A DNA stretch of 7,201 bases from Anaerolineae bacterium (GCA_020848855.1 JADLHH010000012.1:1-7201), one strand, 5' to 3'; positions 1 to 5,149 are shown, counted from the first letter of the stretch. Translations and numbers: made by a program. The notes: generated by a model from the sequence alone, not told the origin.

Positions 1-52
1 CCCGGCTACCACTTCAAGCCCGCTCAAGCGGGCTGAAACCGGACGAGCCGGG
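1..52. repeat. Nested inverted repeat at window edge (outer 7 bp, inner 8 bp)
   Basis: CCCGGCT at 1-7 is the exact reverse complement of AGCCGGG at 46-52. This outer pair encloses a second perfect inverted repeat, AGCCCGCT (17-24) and AGCGGGCT (27-34), and the inner stem can extend through TTC (13-15) and GAA (35-37) with one bulged base. The outer arm begins at base 1, so the element may continue to the left outside the window. There is no T-tract, so it does not look like a simple terminator. It resembles a dispersed intergenic palindromic element; its function is unknown. Confidence 0.6.
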
Positions 53-59
53 GGATTTC

Positions 60-77
60 AGCCGACTTGAGTCGGCT
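60..77. repeat. Perfect 8-bp hairpin, same design as the 17-34 hairpin
   Basis: AGCCGACT (60-67), TG, AGTCGGCT (70-77). The layout (8 bp, 2 nt, 8 bp) and outer bases (AGCC...GGCT) match the hairpin at 17-34, while the inner four bases differ on both arms so that pairing is kept. That compensatory change suggests the stem itself is maintained. No poly-T follows. Confidence 0.6.
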
Positions 78-87
78 TGCCTGTCTA

Positions 88-110
88 GCCAGACCTTTCG
101 AAGGTCTGGC
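88..110. repeat. Perfect 10-bp hairpin, third of a tandem set
   Basis: GCCAGACCTT (88-97) and AAGGTCTGGC (101-110) are exact reverse complements around a TCG loop. The arm again begins AGCC (87-90), like the hairpins at 17-34 and 60-77, with a different inner stem. These three hairpins lie within 100 nt in a gene-free stretch. It is not followed by a T-run on the plus strand. Confidence 0.6.
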
Positions 111-165
111 GACCGGAACTCAACACCTGAAAAATGAGAGAGGATTTCCTTATCTTGGTGTCTAT

Positions 166-190
166 GGGGTACGGCATGTCGTGCCCCTAC
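166..190. repeat. 22-nt palindrome ending in CCCCTAC
   Basis: Positions 166-176 and 177-187 can pair over all 11 positions if two G-U pairs (170-183 and 174-179) are allowed, with GGGG at 166-169 against CCCC at 184-187. The tail GTGCCCCTAC (181-190) resembles GTGCGCCCCTAC at the end of the palindrome inside the mannosyltransferase gene (3342-3353). I read both as members of a related short dispersed palindrome group; family membership is inference. The rest of 111-208 shows nothing else I can name. Confidence 0.5.
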
Positions 191-208
191 CGCAGATCAA
201 TATCCCGT

Positions 209-239
209 CTCAGTCCTCAGTCCTGTATGACTCAGTCCT
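209..239. repeat. CTCAGTCCT repeat cluster, copy 1 (half element)
   Basis: CTCAGTCCTCAGTCCT at 209-224, a 6-nt spacer, then CTCAGTCCT at 231-239. The same 16-mer followed by a 5-nt spacer and the same 9-mer occurs at 5377-5406, so this is a genuine two-copy repeat within the window. Read on the minus strand it begins as AGGACTGAG 5 nt past the stop codon of the short-chain dehydrogenase. Unlike the 5320-5406 copy, it lacks the companion GTGCTGAG half. It may be a truncated version. Confidence 0.7.
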
Positions 240-244
240 ATCTT

Positions 245-928
245 TTACCACGGTTCTTCTTCGCCATCCCAGCGGAAGAGCCTGCCCGCTTCATACGACG
301 TGACCGCATCGATGATCTGGATCATGCCGCTGACGGAGCGCGCGGGCGAGAGTTCCGCGCCGCGCCCGCCCATATCGGTACGCACCCAGCCCGGATCGAG
401 CACGAAGGCGGTGATGCCGCGCAGGTCGAACGCGAGCATCCGCGTGAACATGTTGAGCGCCGCCTTGCTGGCAGAATAGCCGTAGGGTCCGCCGTCCGGC
501 TTGAGCGCAATCGAGCCATGCTCGGACGTGATGCCGACGATCTTCGGGTCTACACCGCGCTGGAGCAGGTCGAGGTAGCGCTGGGCGATCAGCACCGGGG
601 CAACCGCGTTGACGCGCAGGGTGTAGAGCAAATTCTCGAACGTGAGCGAGCCGAGTTCGTCGTCATCGACCAGCACACCGGCGTTATTGATCAGCAGGTC
701 GAGCACCTCGGTCTGCGCCCGCACGACGGCATACGACGATTCGATGCTGCGCTCGTCGGCAACGTCGAGCGTGATGACGTGCAGGCGCTCCGACTCGTAC
801 TCGTGAAGCTGGTCGGCATTTTCGGGGTCGCGGCAGGCGGCGAACACCTCGTCGCCGCGCAGCAGGAACTGCCGCACAAACTCCAAGCCAATGCCCCTTG
901 ATGCACCGGTGACGAGAACTCGCCGCAT
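245..928 (-). CDS. Short-chain dehydrogenase/reductase (C-factor/sniffer-like SDR)
   Basis: This 227-residue protein is a classical-type NAD(P)-dependent short-chain dehydrogenase with a single Rossmann domain, predicted cytoplasmic. Visible landmarks are TGASRGIG at residues 7-14 (dinucleotide-binding loop), D55 after the third strand, NNAG at 81-84, N107, a catalytic serine (S135, or S139), Y151-x3-K155, and PGWVRTDMGG at 179-188. The GGPYGYSASKAALN stretch and the PGWVRTDMGG motif resemble the CsgA/C-factor and sniffer carbonyl-reductase branch of the family; the substrate cannot be read from sequence. I chose the ATG at 928 because AAGGAG lies 9 nt upstream (943-938). An in-frame ATG at 955 would add nine residues before the Rossmann strand and has no comparable ribosome site. 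All catalytic positions are present, so it looks intact. It stands alone on its strand, divergent from the toxin-antitoxin cluster. Confidence 0.92.
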   Translation of the reverse strand: MRRVLVTGASRGIGLEFVRQFLLRGDEVFAACRDPENADQLHEYESERLHVITLDVADERSIESSYAVVRAQTEVLDLLINNAGVLVDDDELGSLTFENLLYTLRVNAVAPVLIAQRYLDLLQRGVDPKIVGITSEHGSIALKPDGGPYGYSASKAALNMFTRMLAFDLRGITAFVLDPGWVRTDMGGRGAELSPARSVSGMIQIIDAVTSYEAGRLFRWDGEEEPW

Positions 929-937
929 AGCCCCCCA

Positions 938-943
938 CTCCTT
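938..943 (-). promoter_or_regulatory. Ribosome binding site AAGGAG deciding the SDR start
   Basis: Minus-strand AAGGAG at 943-938 has a 9-nt spacer to the ATG at 928. The upstream in-frame ATG at 955 would place this site inside the coding region, so the site supports the shorter protein. Confidence 0.75.
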
Positions 944-955
944 ATCGTGCCGCAA

Positions 956-984
956 ACCATAACCTAAATCGGCGCGAGAGTAAA
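956..984 (-). promoter_or_regulatory. Candidate sigma70-type promoter for the SDR gene
   Basis: On the minus strand, TTTACT (984-979) and TATGGT (961-956) are separated by 17 nt. Each matches its consensus hexamer at four of six positions. A start about 7 nt downstream would give a leader of about 20 nt carrying the AAGGAG site. The match is modest, so this is tentative. Confidence 0.35.
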
Positions 985-1007
985 GCCGCGCGCATCTACG
1001 GTATAAT
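979..1007 (+). promoter_or_regulatory. Candidate promoter for the toxin-antitoxin cluster (perfect -10)
   Basis: A consensus TATAAT lies at 1002-1007, 29 nt before the DUF433 start codon, which is a natural distance for a -10 box with a short leader. The -35 position at the usual spacing (979-984, AGTAAA) is a poor match to TTGACA, so the promoter may be weak or activator-dependent. That hexamer is, on the other strand, the proposed -35 of the divergent SDR promoter. Confidence 0.5.
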
Positions 1008-1015
1008 CACGTAGA
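995..1015. promoter_or_regulatory. Inverted repeat framing the -10 box, possible operator
   Basis: TCTACG (995-1000) and CGTAGA (1010-1015) form a perfect 6-bp inverted repeat, with the TATAAT box in the 9-nt centre. A dyad over the core promoter of a toxin-antitoxin pair fits the autorepression common in such operons, where antitoxin or complex binds the promoter. That role is inferred from position only; no binding site for DUF433 proteins is known to me. Confidence 0.4.
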
Positions 1016-1018
1016 AGC

Positions 1019-1029
1019 AGGAGCAGGAG
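1019..1029 (+). promoter_or_regulatory. Duplicated ribosome binding site AGGAGCAGGAG
   Basis: AGGAG occurs twice, at 1019-1023 and 1025-1029. The second copy is 7 nt before the ATG at 1037 and is the likely working site; the first is 13 nt away. The duplication may be a simple hexanucleotide repeat (GCAGGA twice). Confidence 0.6.
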
Positions 1030-1036
1030 CCAGCCG

Positions 1037-1342
1037 ATGACCGCCTATAACGTCACCGCCGCGCACATCACCCAGACGCCGGGCATCTGCGGGGGGAAAC
1101 CGTGTATCGCCGGGCGGCGCATCCGCGTGCAGGATGTCTACGTGTGGCATGAGACGGTTGGGATGAGCGCAGAAGCAATCGCCAGCGAATACAATCTCTC
1201 GCTGGCGCAGGTTTATGCGGCGCTGACTTTCGCCTATGAGCATCTCGACGAAATCCTAGCCGACATTCAAGCCAGTGATGAAAATGTCGAGTCGTTCAAA
1301 CGCGATTATCCTGAAAACGTGAAGAAACTGCCCGGTGAGTGA
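1037..1342 (+). CDS. DUF433-family antitoxin
   Basis: This 101-residue protein has the DUF433 signature: GGKPCIAGRRIRVQDV (19-34) followed by a helix-turn-helix-like stretch in which MSAEAIASEYNLSLAQVYAA (43-62) leads into AYEHLDEI (66-73). DUF433 proteins are small antitoxins with a winged-helix-like DNA-binding fold, usually encoded just upstream of a DUF5615 or other PIN-like toxin; the next gene is exactly such a partner. The expected role is to bind and neutralise the toxin and probably to repress the shared promoter, whose -10 box is framed by an inverted repeat. The start has a good ribosome site (AGGAG, 7 nt). The acidic, lysine-containing tail after residue 75 is beyond the DNA-binding core and may contact the toxin; that is inference. 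It looks complete. Confidence 0.88.
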   Translation: MTAYNVTAAHITQTPGICGGKPCIAGRRIRVQDVYVWHETVGMSAEAIASEYNLSLAQVYAALTFAYEHLDEILADIQASDENVESFKRDYPENVKKLPGE

Positions 1343-1664
1343 AATACGCTTCTATCTGGACGAAAGCGTATCCAACGCAGTCGCTGGTGGGCTGCGAACG
1401 CAAGGGATTGTCGTCCTGACAACACCTGAAGCCGGGCATCTCGAATGGAGCGACGAACAACACCTCAAATTTGCGCGCGAACAGCGATTCGTGTTGGTCA
1501 CACAGGACGATGACTTTCTGACACTGGCACGGAATATGGAACACGCGGGAATCGCCTACTACAAACCACAGACCCGTAATGTGAAAGCGATTCTGCGCGG
1601 TCTGTTCGGGCTGCATCGAGACATAACTCTAGAAGAAATGGAAAACGCCGTCCGGTTTATCTGA
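1335..1664 (+). CDS. DUF5615-family PIN-like toxin
   Basis: This 109-residue protein matches the DUF5615 PIN-like family: an N-terminal FYLDES strand with acidic D9-E10, a central D40-E41 in WSDEQHLKFA, and VTQDDDF with D58-D60. Together these acidic residues resemble the metal-binding cluster of PIN-domain RNases. Family knowledge points to an endoribonuclease toxin; the RNA target is unknown. The gene starts with GTG at 1335, inside the last codons of the DUF433 gene, giving an 8-nt overlap (1335-1342) typical of translational coupling in toxin-antitoxin pairs. No strong ribosome site precedes it, consistent with coupling. Length and the acidic positions look intact, so nothing suggests inactivation. 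The following gene begins 17 nt after its stop. Confidence 0.86.
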   Translation: MSEIRFYLDESVSNAVAGGLRTQGIVVLTTPEAGHLEWSDEQHLKFAREQRFVLVTQDDDFLTLARNMEHAGIAYYKPQTRNVKAILRGLFGLHRDITLEEMENAVRFI

Positions 1665-1681
1665 GCTGGGGAGAAGCACCG

Positions 1682-2521
1682 ATGTCCAAAATCGTCGTCA
1701 CGGGGGGAAGCGGAAAAGCCGGGCGCGCCGTCGTGCGCGATCTGGTCGATCATGGCTACGAGGTATTCAACGTCGATACCGCGCCGCCCGCCGAGCGCAT
1801 CGCGCCGTTTTTGCGCGCCGACCTGACCCACTACGGCGAAACGCTCGAAGTGCTGCAGGGCGCGGAAGCGGTCGTCCACCTCGCCGCCATCCCCGCGCCG
1901 GGGCTGTACACGGAAGAAGTCACCTTCCGCGTCAACAGCGCGCTGAATTACAACGTGTTCGCGGCGGCGCTGGCGCTCGGCTTGAAGCGCGTCGTGTGGG
2001 CGAGCAGCGAGACGACGCTCGGCTTGCCGTTCGACCGTGAGAAGCCGAAGTACGCACCCATCGACGAGCAGCACCCGCTTTATCCCGAATCGAGCTACGC
2101 GCTTTCGAAGGTACTGGCGGAAGAAATGGCGCGCCAGATGAACCGCTGGAGCGGCATTCCGTTCGTCAACCTGCGCTTCTCGAACGTCATGGAGCCACAC
2201 GATTACCAGCGCTTCCCCGGCTTTTCGGCAGACCCGTACCTGCGCAAGTGGAACCTGTGGGGCTATGTCGATGCCCGTGACGTAGCGCAAAGCTGCCGTC
2301 TGGGGCTGGAAGCCGACATTCAGGGCGCGGAGTCGTTCATCATCGCCGCAGCGGATACGTGCATGACCCAGACCAACCGTGAACTGATGGCGGAAGTCTT
2401 TCCCGGCGTGCCGCTGCGCCCGGATATTGGTGACCACGACACGCTGCTGAGCATCGACAAGGCGCGGCAGATGCTCGGTTACCAGCCGGAACATTCGTGG
2501 CGTCGATACGCGACGATCTAG
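1682..2521 (+). CDS. NAD-dependent epimerase/dehydratase (extended SDR)
   Basis: This 279-residue protein is an extended short-chain dehydrogenase of the sugar-nucleotide epimerase/dehydratase superfamily. It shows TGGSGKAG (7-14, the TGxxGxxG nucleotide loop), D32 at the end of the second strand (favouring NAD over NADP), D47 in RADL, HLAA at 66-69, N85, an ASSET stretch (107-111) for the catalytic serine, and Y139-x3-K143 in YALSK. The C-terminal part (LRFSNV at 164-169, WGYVDARDVA at 193-202) matches the usual substrate lobe, but at 279 residues it is on the short side, nearer uronate-dehydrogenase-like members than full UDP-glucose epimerases. Substrate is not assignable. GGGGAG at 1668-1673, 8 nt before the ATG, supports the start. 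It lies 17 nt after the toxin gene and 19 nt before the mannosyltransferase, so co-transcription is likely. Confidence 0.88.
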   Translation: MSKIVVTGGSGKAGRAVVRDLVDHGYEVFNVDTAPPAERIAPFLRADLTHYGETLEVLQGAEAVVHLAAIPAPGLYTEEVTFRVNSALNYNVFAAALALGLKRVVWASSETTLGLPFDREKPKYAPIDEQHPLYPESSYALSKVLAEEMARQMNRWSGIPFVNLRFSNVMEPHDYQRFPGFSADPYLRKWNLWGYVDARDVAQSCRLGLEADIQGAESFIIAAADTCMTQTNRELMAEVFPGVPLRPDIGDHDTLLSIDKARQMLGYQPEHSWRRYATI

Positions 2522-2540
2522 CCGGGAGCAGCCCACACGC

Positions 2541-3836
2541 ATGACCCGCCGCGATCTCCTGCTGCTGGTTCTGGCATTCCTGATCACCCGCGCGGCATTC
2601 ACGGCGGCGGGCGTGCTGGCGATGCGTTTTCTGCCCTCGACCGAGGGTGACGAGTACACCCACCTGCTCGATGGCGGGACGGCGCTCGACATGTGGTATC
2701 GGTGGGACGCCGGCTTCTACGCCTCGATTGCCACCTACGGCTACGATTGGGTCAACGAACAGCGCCCGGCGGACGACATGGCGTTCCTGCCACTGTATCC
2801 GCTGGCGATCCGCGTCGTCGGCGGCATGACCGACACCGGCTGCGCGCTGTCGCCGTACCTGAGCACCTGCGCGACCATCGGCGGCGTCGCGGTTTCCAAC
2901 GCCGCGCTGCTGCTGGCGACACTGCTGCTGTTCGACCTGGCGCGGGCGCATTATGGCAGAAAGACGGCATGGGGCGCGGCGCTGCTGCTGCTCATCTCGC
3001 CGATCAGCGTGTATCTTTCCGGCGTGTACACCGAGTCGCTGTTTCTGCTGCTCACGCTGCTGACATTCTGGCTGCTGGAGCGCGACCGCTTCGTGCTGGC
3101 GGTAGGCGTGGCGGCACTCGCCTGCCTGACGCGCTCGGTGGGCGTGGCGCTGTTCGTGCCGCTGGCGTGGGCTGCGTGGAACGGGCGCGCCGGCTTTTCT
3201 ACCCCCTCCCCGACCCTCCCCCGACTTCAGGGGGGGGAAAAAACCGACGGCAATCCAGATAGCTCCCCCTCTCCCCGCCTGCGTGGGAGAGGGGCAAGCG
3301 ACGAAGTCGCGCGGGGTGAGAGGTCGAACGGGCGCACAGCCGTGCGCCCCTACAGAACTGCGCTGGCGTTCATTCCGCCGCTGATCTTCGCCGGGTATAT
3401 TCTGCTGGCGGGGATCAGTGTGGGCGACCCGCTGGCGTACTTTAAGACCTACGGCTCGACGTGGGGGCGCACCACCGGATCGCCGATACAGGCGTTCACC
3501 GTCTATTTCAGCGGCGAGCCGGTCGCGCTGTTCGGCTGGAGTCCCGCGTGGATCGACCTGATCCTGACGTTGGTCTATCTGGGGCTGGTGGCGGCGCTGC
3601 TGATCAGCGACAAGACACGGGTATGGGGCTTGTTCGCGCTGGTTTCGCTGCTGATCCCGATCGCCACCGGGTCGCTGCTGTCGATGCCGCGCTTCGGGGC
3701 GACGCTGTTCCCGTTCTACATCCTGCTGGCGCACCGGGCGGATCGCTGGTACAGGCGGGCAATCGTGTACGGCGCGGCGGCGGCGCTGGCGCTGCTGTTC
3801 CTCTCGCGCTTCGTCACCTGGCGCTGGATCGCCTGA
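2541..3836 (+). CDS. PIG-V-like membrane mannosyltransferase (GT-C) with in-frame repeat insert
   Basis: This 431-residue polytopic membrane protein has about nine or ten hydrophobic segments (for example 5-28, 116-135, 142-160, 163-180, 184-211, 274-293, 338-355, 361-380, 404-424). Its first large loop carries WYRWDAGFYASIATYGY (52-68), and AFLPLYPLAIR (81-91) follows. With SGVYTESLFLLL (160-171), these match bacterial relatives of PIG-V, GT-C enzymes that transfer mannose from a polyprenyl-phosphate donor on the outer membrane face. W55-D56 is the likely catalytic region. Residues 221-272 are unlike the rest: low-hydrophobicity, Pro/Gly/Arg/Ser-rich, and encoded by stacked palindromes of intergenic-repeat type. 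Without them the protein would be about 379 residues. The flanking hydrophobic segments remain in frame, so the gene may still work. GGGAG at 2524-2528 is 12 nt from the ATG, a rather long spacing. Glycan target unknown. Confidence 0.82.
   Translation: MTRRDLLLLVLAFLITRAAFTAAGVLAMRFLPSTEGDEYTHLLDGGTALDMWYRWDAGFYASIATYGYDWVNEQRPADDMAFLPLYPLAIRVVGGMTDTGCALSPYLSTCATIGGVAVSNAALLLATLLLFDLARAHYGRKTAWGAALLLLISPISVYLSGVYTESLFLLLTLLTFWLLERDRFVLAVGVAALACLTRSVGVALFVPLAWAAWNGRAGFSTPSPTLPRLQGGEKTDGNPDSSPSPRLRGRGASDEVARGERSNGRTAVRPYRTALAFIPPLIFAGYILLAGISVGDPLAYFKTYGSTWGRTTGSPIQAFTVYFSGEPVALFGWSPAWIDLILTLVYLGLVAALLISDKTRVWGLFALVSLLIPIATGSLLSMPRFGATLFPFYILLAHRADRWYRRAIVYGAAAALALLFLSRFVTWRWIA
3201..3356. repeat. 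Composite palindromic repeat embedded in the mannosyltransferase gene
   Basis: Four hairpin-forming units follow one another. They are CCCCC/GGGGG at 3218-3222 and 3230-3234; a perfect 10-bp stem CCCCTCTCCC (3266-3275) and GGGAGAGGGG (3285-3294); GCGAC/GTCGC (3298-3302 and 3306-3310) with a GAA loop; and GGGCGCAC/GTGCGCCC (3330-3337 and 3342-3349) with an AGCC loop. The last unit ends in CCCCTAC, as does the intergenic palindrome at 166-190. Such C/G-rich tandem palindromes are typical of intergenic repeats, not of membrane-protein coding sequence. The edges are approximate, set by where the hydrophobic coding pattern stops and resumes. The reading frame is kept across it. Confidence 0.7.
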
Positions 3837-3934
3837 TTCGTGCATCTCTGAAGCAAAAATCTATGCTGTATACCGCTTAATCCCCTTACAATAAATTAGT
3901 TGGCGGATCGGCTGGATCGCAGGTGGGGAATTAC
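3837..3934 (+). other. 98-nt intergenic gap with a possible weak promoter
   Basis: This AT-richer stretch separates the mannosyltransferase from the kinase-like gene. TACAAT at 3887-3892 matches the -10 consensus at five of six positions and lies 42 nt before the chosen start, but I find no acceptable -35 at the normal distance. No convincing terminator hairpin is present, so read-through from the upstream cluster is possible. Confidence 0.3.
3921..3928 (+). promoter_or_regulatory. Ribosome binding site AGGTGGGG favouring the GTG at 3935
   Basis: AGGTGGGG is complementary to the 16S tail at most positions and leaves a 6-nt spacer to the GTG at 3935. The earlier GTG at 3923 lies inside this site and has no good site of its own upstream. 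Confidence 0.5.
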
Positions 3935-5074
3935 GTGATCGTGCATAAAGGGCTGGATAGTCAGGTCATCATCGAGGGACTCAACCAGGGGATTCTCATC
4001 TTCAACAGCGCCAACCGCCTCGTGCAGGAAAACGCCGCCGCCCGCGCAATCCTCGGCAGCGATATTCGGCTGATCCGCGACGAAGGCTGGATCGCCGCCG
4101 CCGTGCTGTTCAACGGCAGACTCACCGACCCGACGCGCATGATCGAGATCGTGCGCGACCAGGCGATTGATTCGGGGCAGCCGGAACGCTTCCACATCTA
4201 CCGCGCCGGGGAACGCCTGCCGTGCTGGATCACGGCGCTGCGCTCGCATGACGACACCTACATCATGATCACCATCGAAGTGCCGGACTGGTCGGCGGTT
4301 TCGGACGTGATCGAGAAATACCTCGACGAAGTGCGCGAGGTCGTCACCGCCACCGACGGGCACGCCAAGCTGATCGCCCAGACGATCAACGGCGTGAAGG
4401 CGACCGACACCGCCGAGCAGCTCGGCAAGCGCATCACCGGCTTCACCCAACTCATCGACATCCACATGTACCGCCTGCGCAGCCTGACCGACCTGGTCGA
4501 GCGGCTGGAACACGTCCGCACCGGGCAGGTGCGCGCGACCTGCCGCGAGCGGCTGCGGCGGGTGGTGGTGTACGATTTCATGGAAGACCTGCTGGAAGCG
4601 ATGGACGAAATCTCGCTGGTCGACCCCGAAACCGACGCCGGCGATTACCGCAGCCGGATACACGCCGTCGTCCCCCGGCAGCTTGCCGTCACCGCCGCGC
4701 CGGACTACCTGGCGAACGTCTTGCGGGACGTGCTGCGCAATGCTATCATGTACAGTGCGCGGGAAGCGCCGGTCAAAATTGTCGCGCATGTGGCGACCCC
4801 CACCACCGTCCAGATCGACGTGGTTGATGAGGGGTACGGGATACGCACGATCGAGATGGAACGGGTTTTCCTGCCGTTCATGCGCTCCCGGCAGCCGCAG
4901 ATCATGGGTGAGTTTGGCTACGGCTTGAGCCTGTACCTGTGCAAGAACGAGGTCGAAGCGATGAATGGGCGTATCTGGTTTCAGACCGAGGAAGGCGTCG
5001 GCACGACCTTCAGCATCAAGCTGCCCGCCTGGCGCGATACCAGCCGCCTGTCGTCCCAGTCCTCTCAGCGATAG
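3935..5074 (+). CDS. Soluble PAS/HATPase sensor histidine kinase-like protein
   Basis: With the GTG start at 3935 the product is 379 residues (383 if GTG 3923 is used). Residues about 5-111 look like a PAS sensor domain (GLNQGILIFNSANRLVQEN). Residues about 125-215 form helices in the place of the dimerisation/phosphotransfer domain. Residues about 250-365 are an HATPase: N-box LRNAIMYS with N269, G1 box VDEGYGI (D298, G300, G302), F-box-like VFLPFMR (311-317), and G2 box GYGLSL (G328, G330) before VGTTFSIKLP. No membrane segment is seen, so it is probably cytoplasmic. I cannot find a normal H-E/D-x-x-T/N-P phosphoacceptor box; H143 (GHAKLIAQTI) is in roughly the right place but lacks the acidic residue and proline. 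It may be a divergent kinase or an ATP-binding signalling protein. No response regulator gene is adjacent. A strong terminator follows 39 nt after the stop. Confidence 0.8.
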   Translation: MIVHKGLDSQVIIEGLNQGILIFNSANRLVQENAAARAILGSDIRLIRDEGWIAAAVLFNGRLTDPTRMIEIVRDQAIDSGQPERFHIYRAGERLPCWITALRSHDDTYIMITIEVPDWSAVSDVIEKYLDEVREVVTATDGHAKLIAQTINGVKATDTAEQLGKRITGFTQLIDIHMYRLRSLTDLVERLEHVRTGQVRATCRERLRRVVVYDFMEDLLEAMDEISLVDPETDAGDYRSRIHAVVPRQLAVTAAPDYLANVLRDVLRNAIMYSAREAPVKIVAHVATPTTVQIDVVDEGYGIRTIEMERVFLPFMRSRQPQIMGEFGYGLSLYLCKNEVEAMNGRIWFQTEEGVGTTFSIKLPAWRDTSRLSSQSSQR

Positions 5075-5113
5075 CGTCGCCGCGCCTGCACCGTCGTGAG
5101 GATTAGTCATACG

Positions 5114-5149
5114 CGCCTCCCCAGCGGTCAGGGGAGGCGTTTTTGTTTT
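5114..5149 (+). terminator. Intrinsic terminator after the kinase-like gene
   Basis: CGCCTCCCC (5114-5122) pairs perfectly with GGGGAGGCG (5131-5139) around an 8-nt loop, followed directly by TTTTTGTTTT (5140-5149). This is a canonical rho-independent terminator, 39 nt after the kinase-like stop codon. The ribosome site of the next small gene begins at 5150, immediately after the T-tract. Confidence 0.9.

Noticed and set aside
1..240. CRISPR array
   Set aside because: The hairpins and short repeats have unequal sequences and spacings and no constant repeat with unique spacers.
134..901. 255-residue plus-strand open frame opposite the SDR gene
   Set aside because: It lies antisense to a gene with full SDR motifs, has no recognisable domain, and arises from the GC-biased codon use of the real gene; its first part runs through palindromic repeats.
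1559..2692. 377-residue minus-strand open frame
   Set aside because: It is antisense to the toxin and epimerase genes and has no recognisable domain.
3199..3353. CTAC at 3199-3202 and 3350-3353 as a target-site duplication of the repeat insert
   Set aside because: Four bases are weak evidence, and the implied 151-nt insertion is not a multiple of three, so it would have broken the frame that is in fact open.
2340..3845. 501-residue minus-strand open frame
   Set aside because: It spans two plus-strand genes with clear motifs and is very Arg/Gln-rich with no domain, the usual look of an antisense shadow in high-GC DNA.
5057..5068. CAGTCCTCTCAG at the 3' end of the kinase-like gene as another copy of the CTCAGTCCT repeat
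   Set aside because: Only about eight bases match the repeat core without its duplicated architecture; chance or codon use (Ser-Gln codons) explains it as well.
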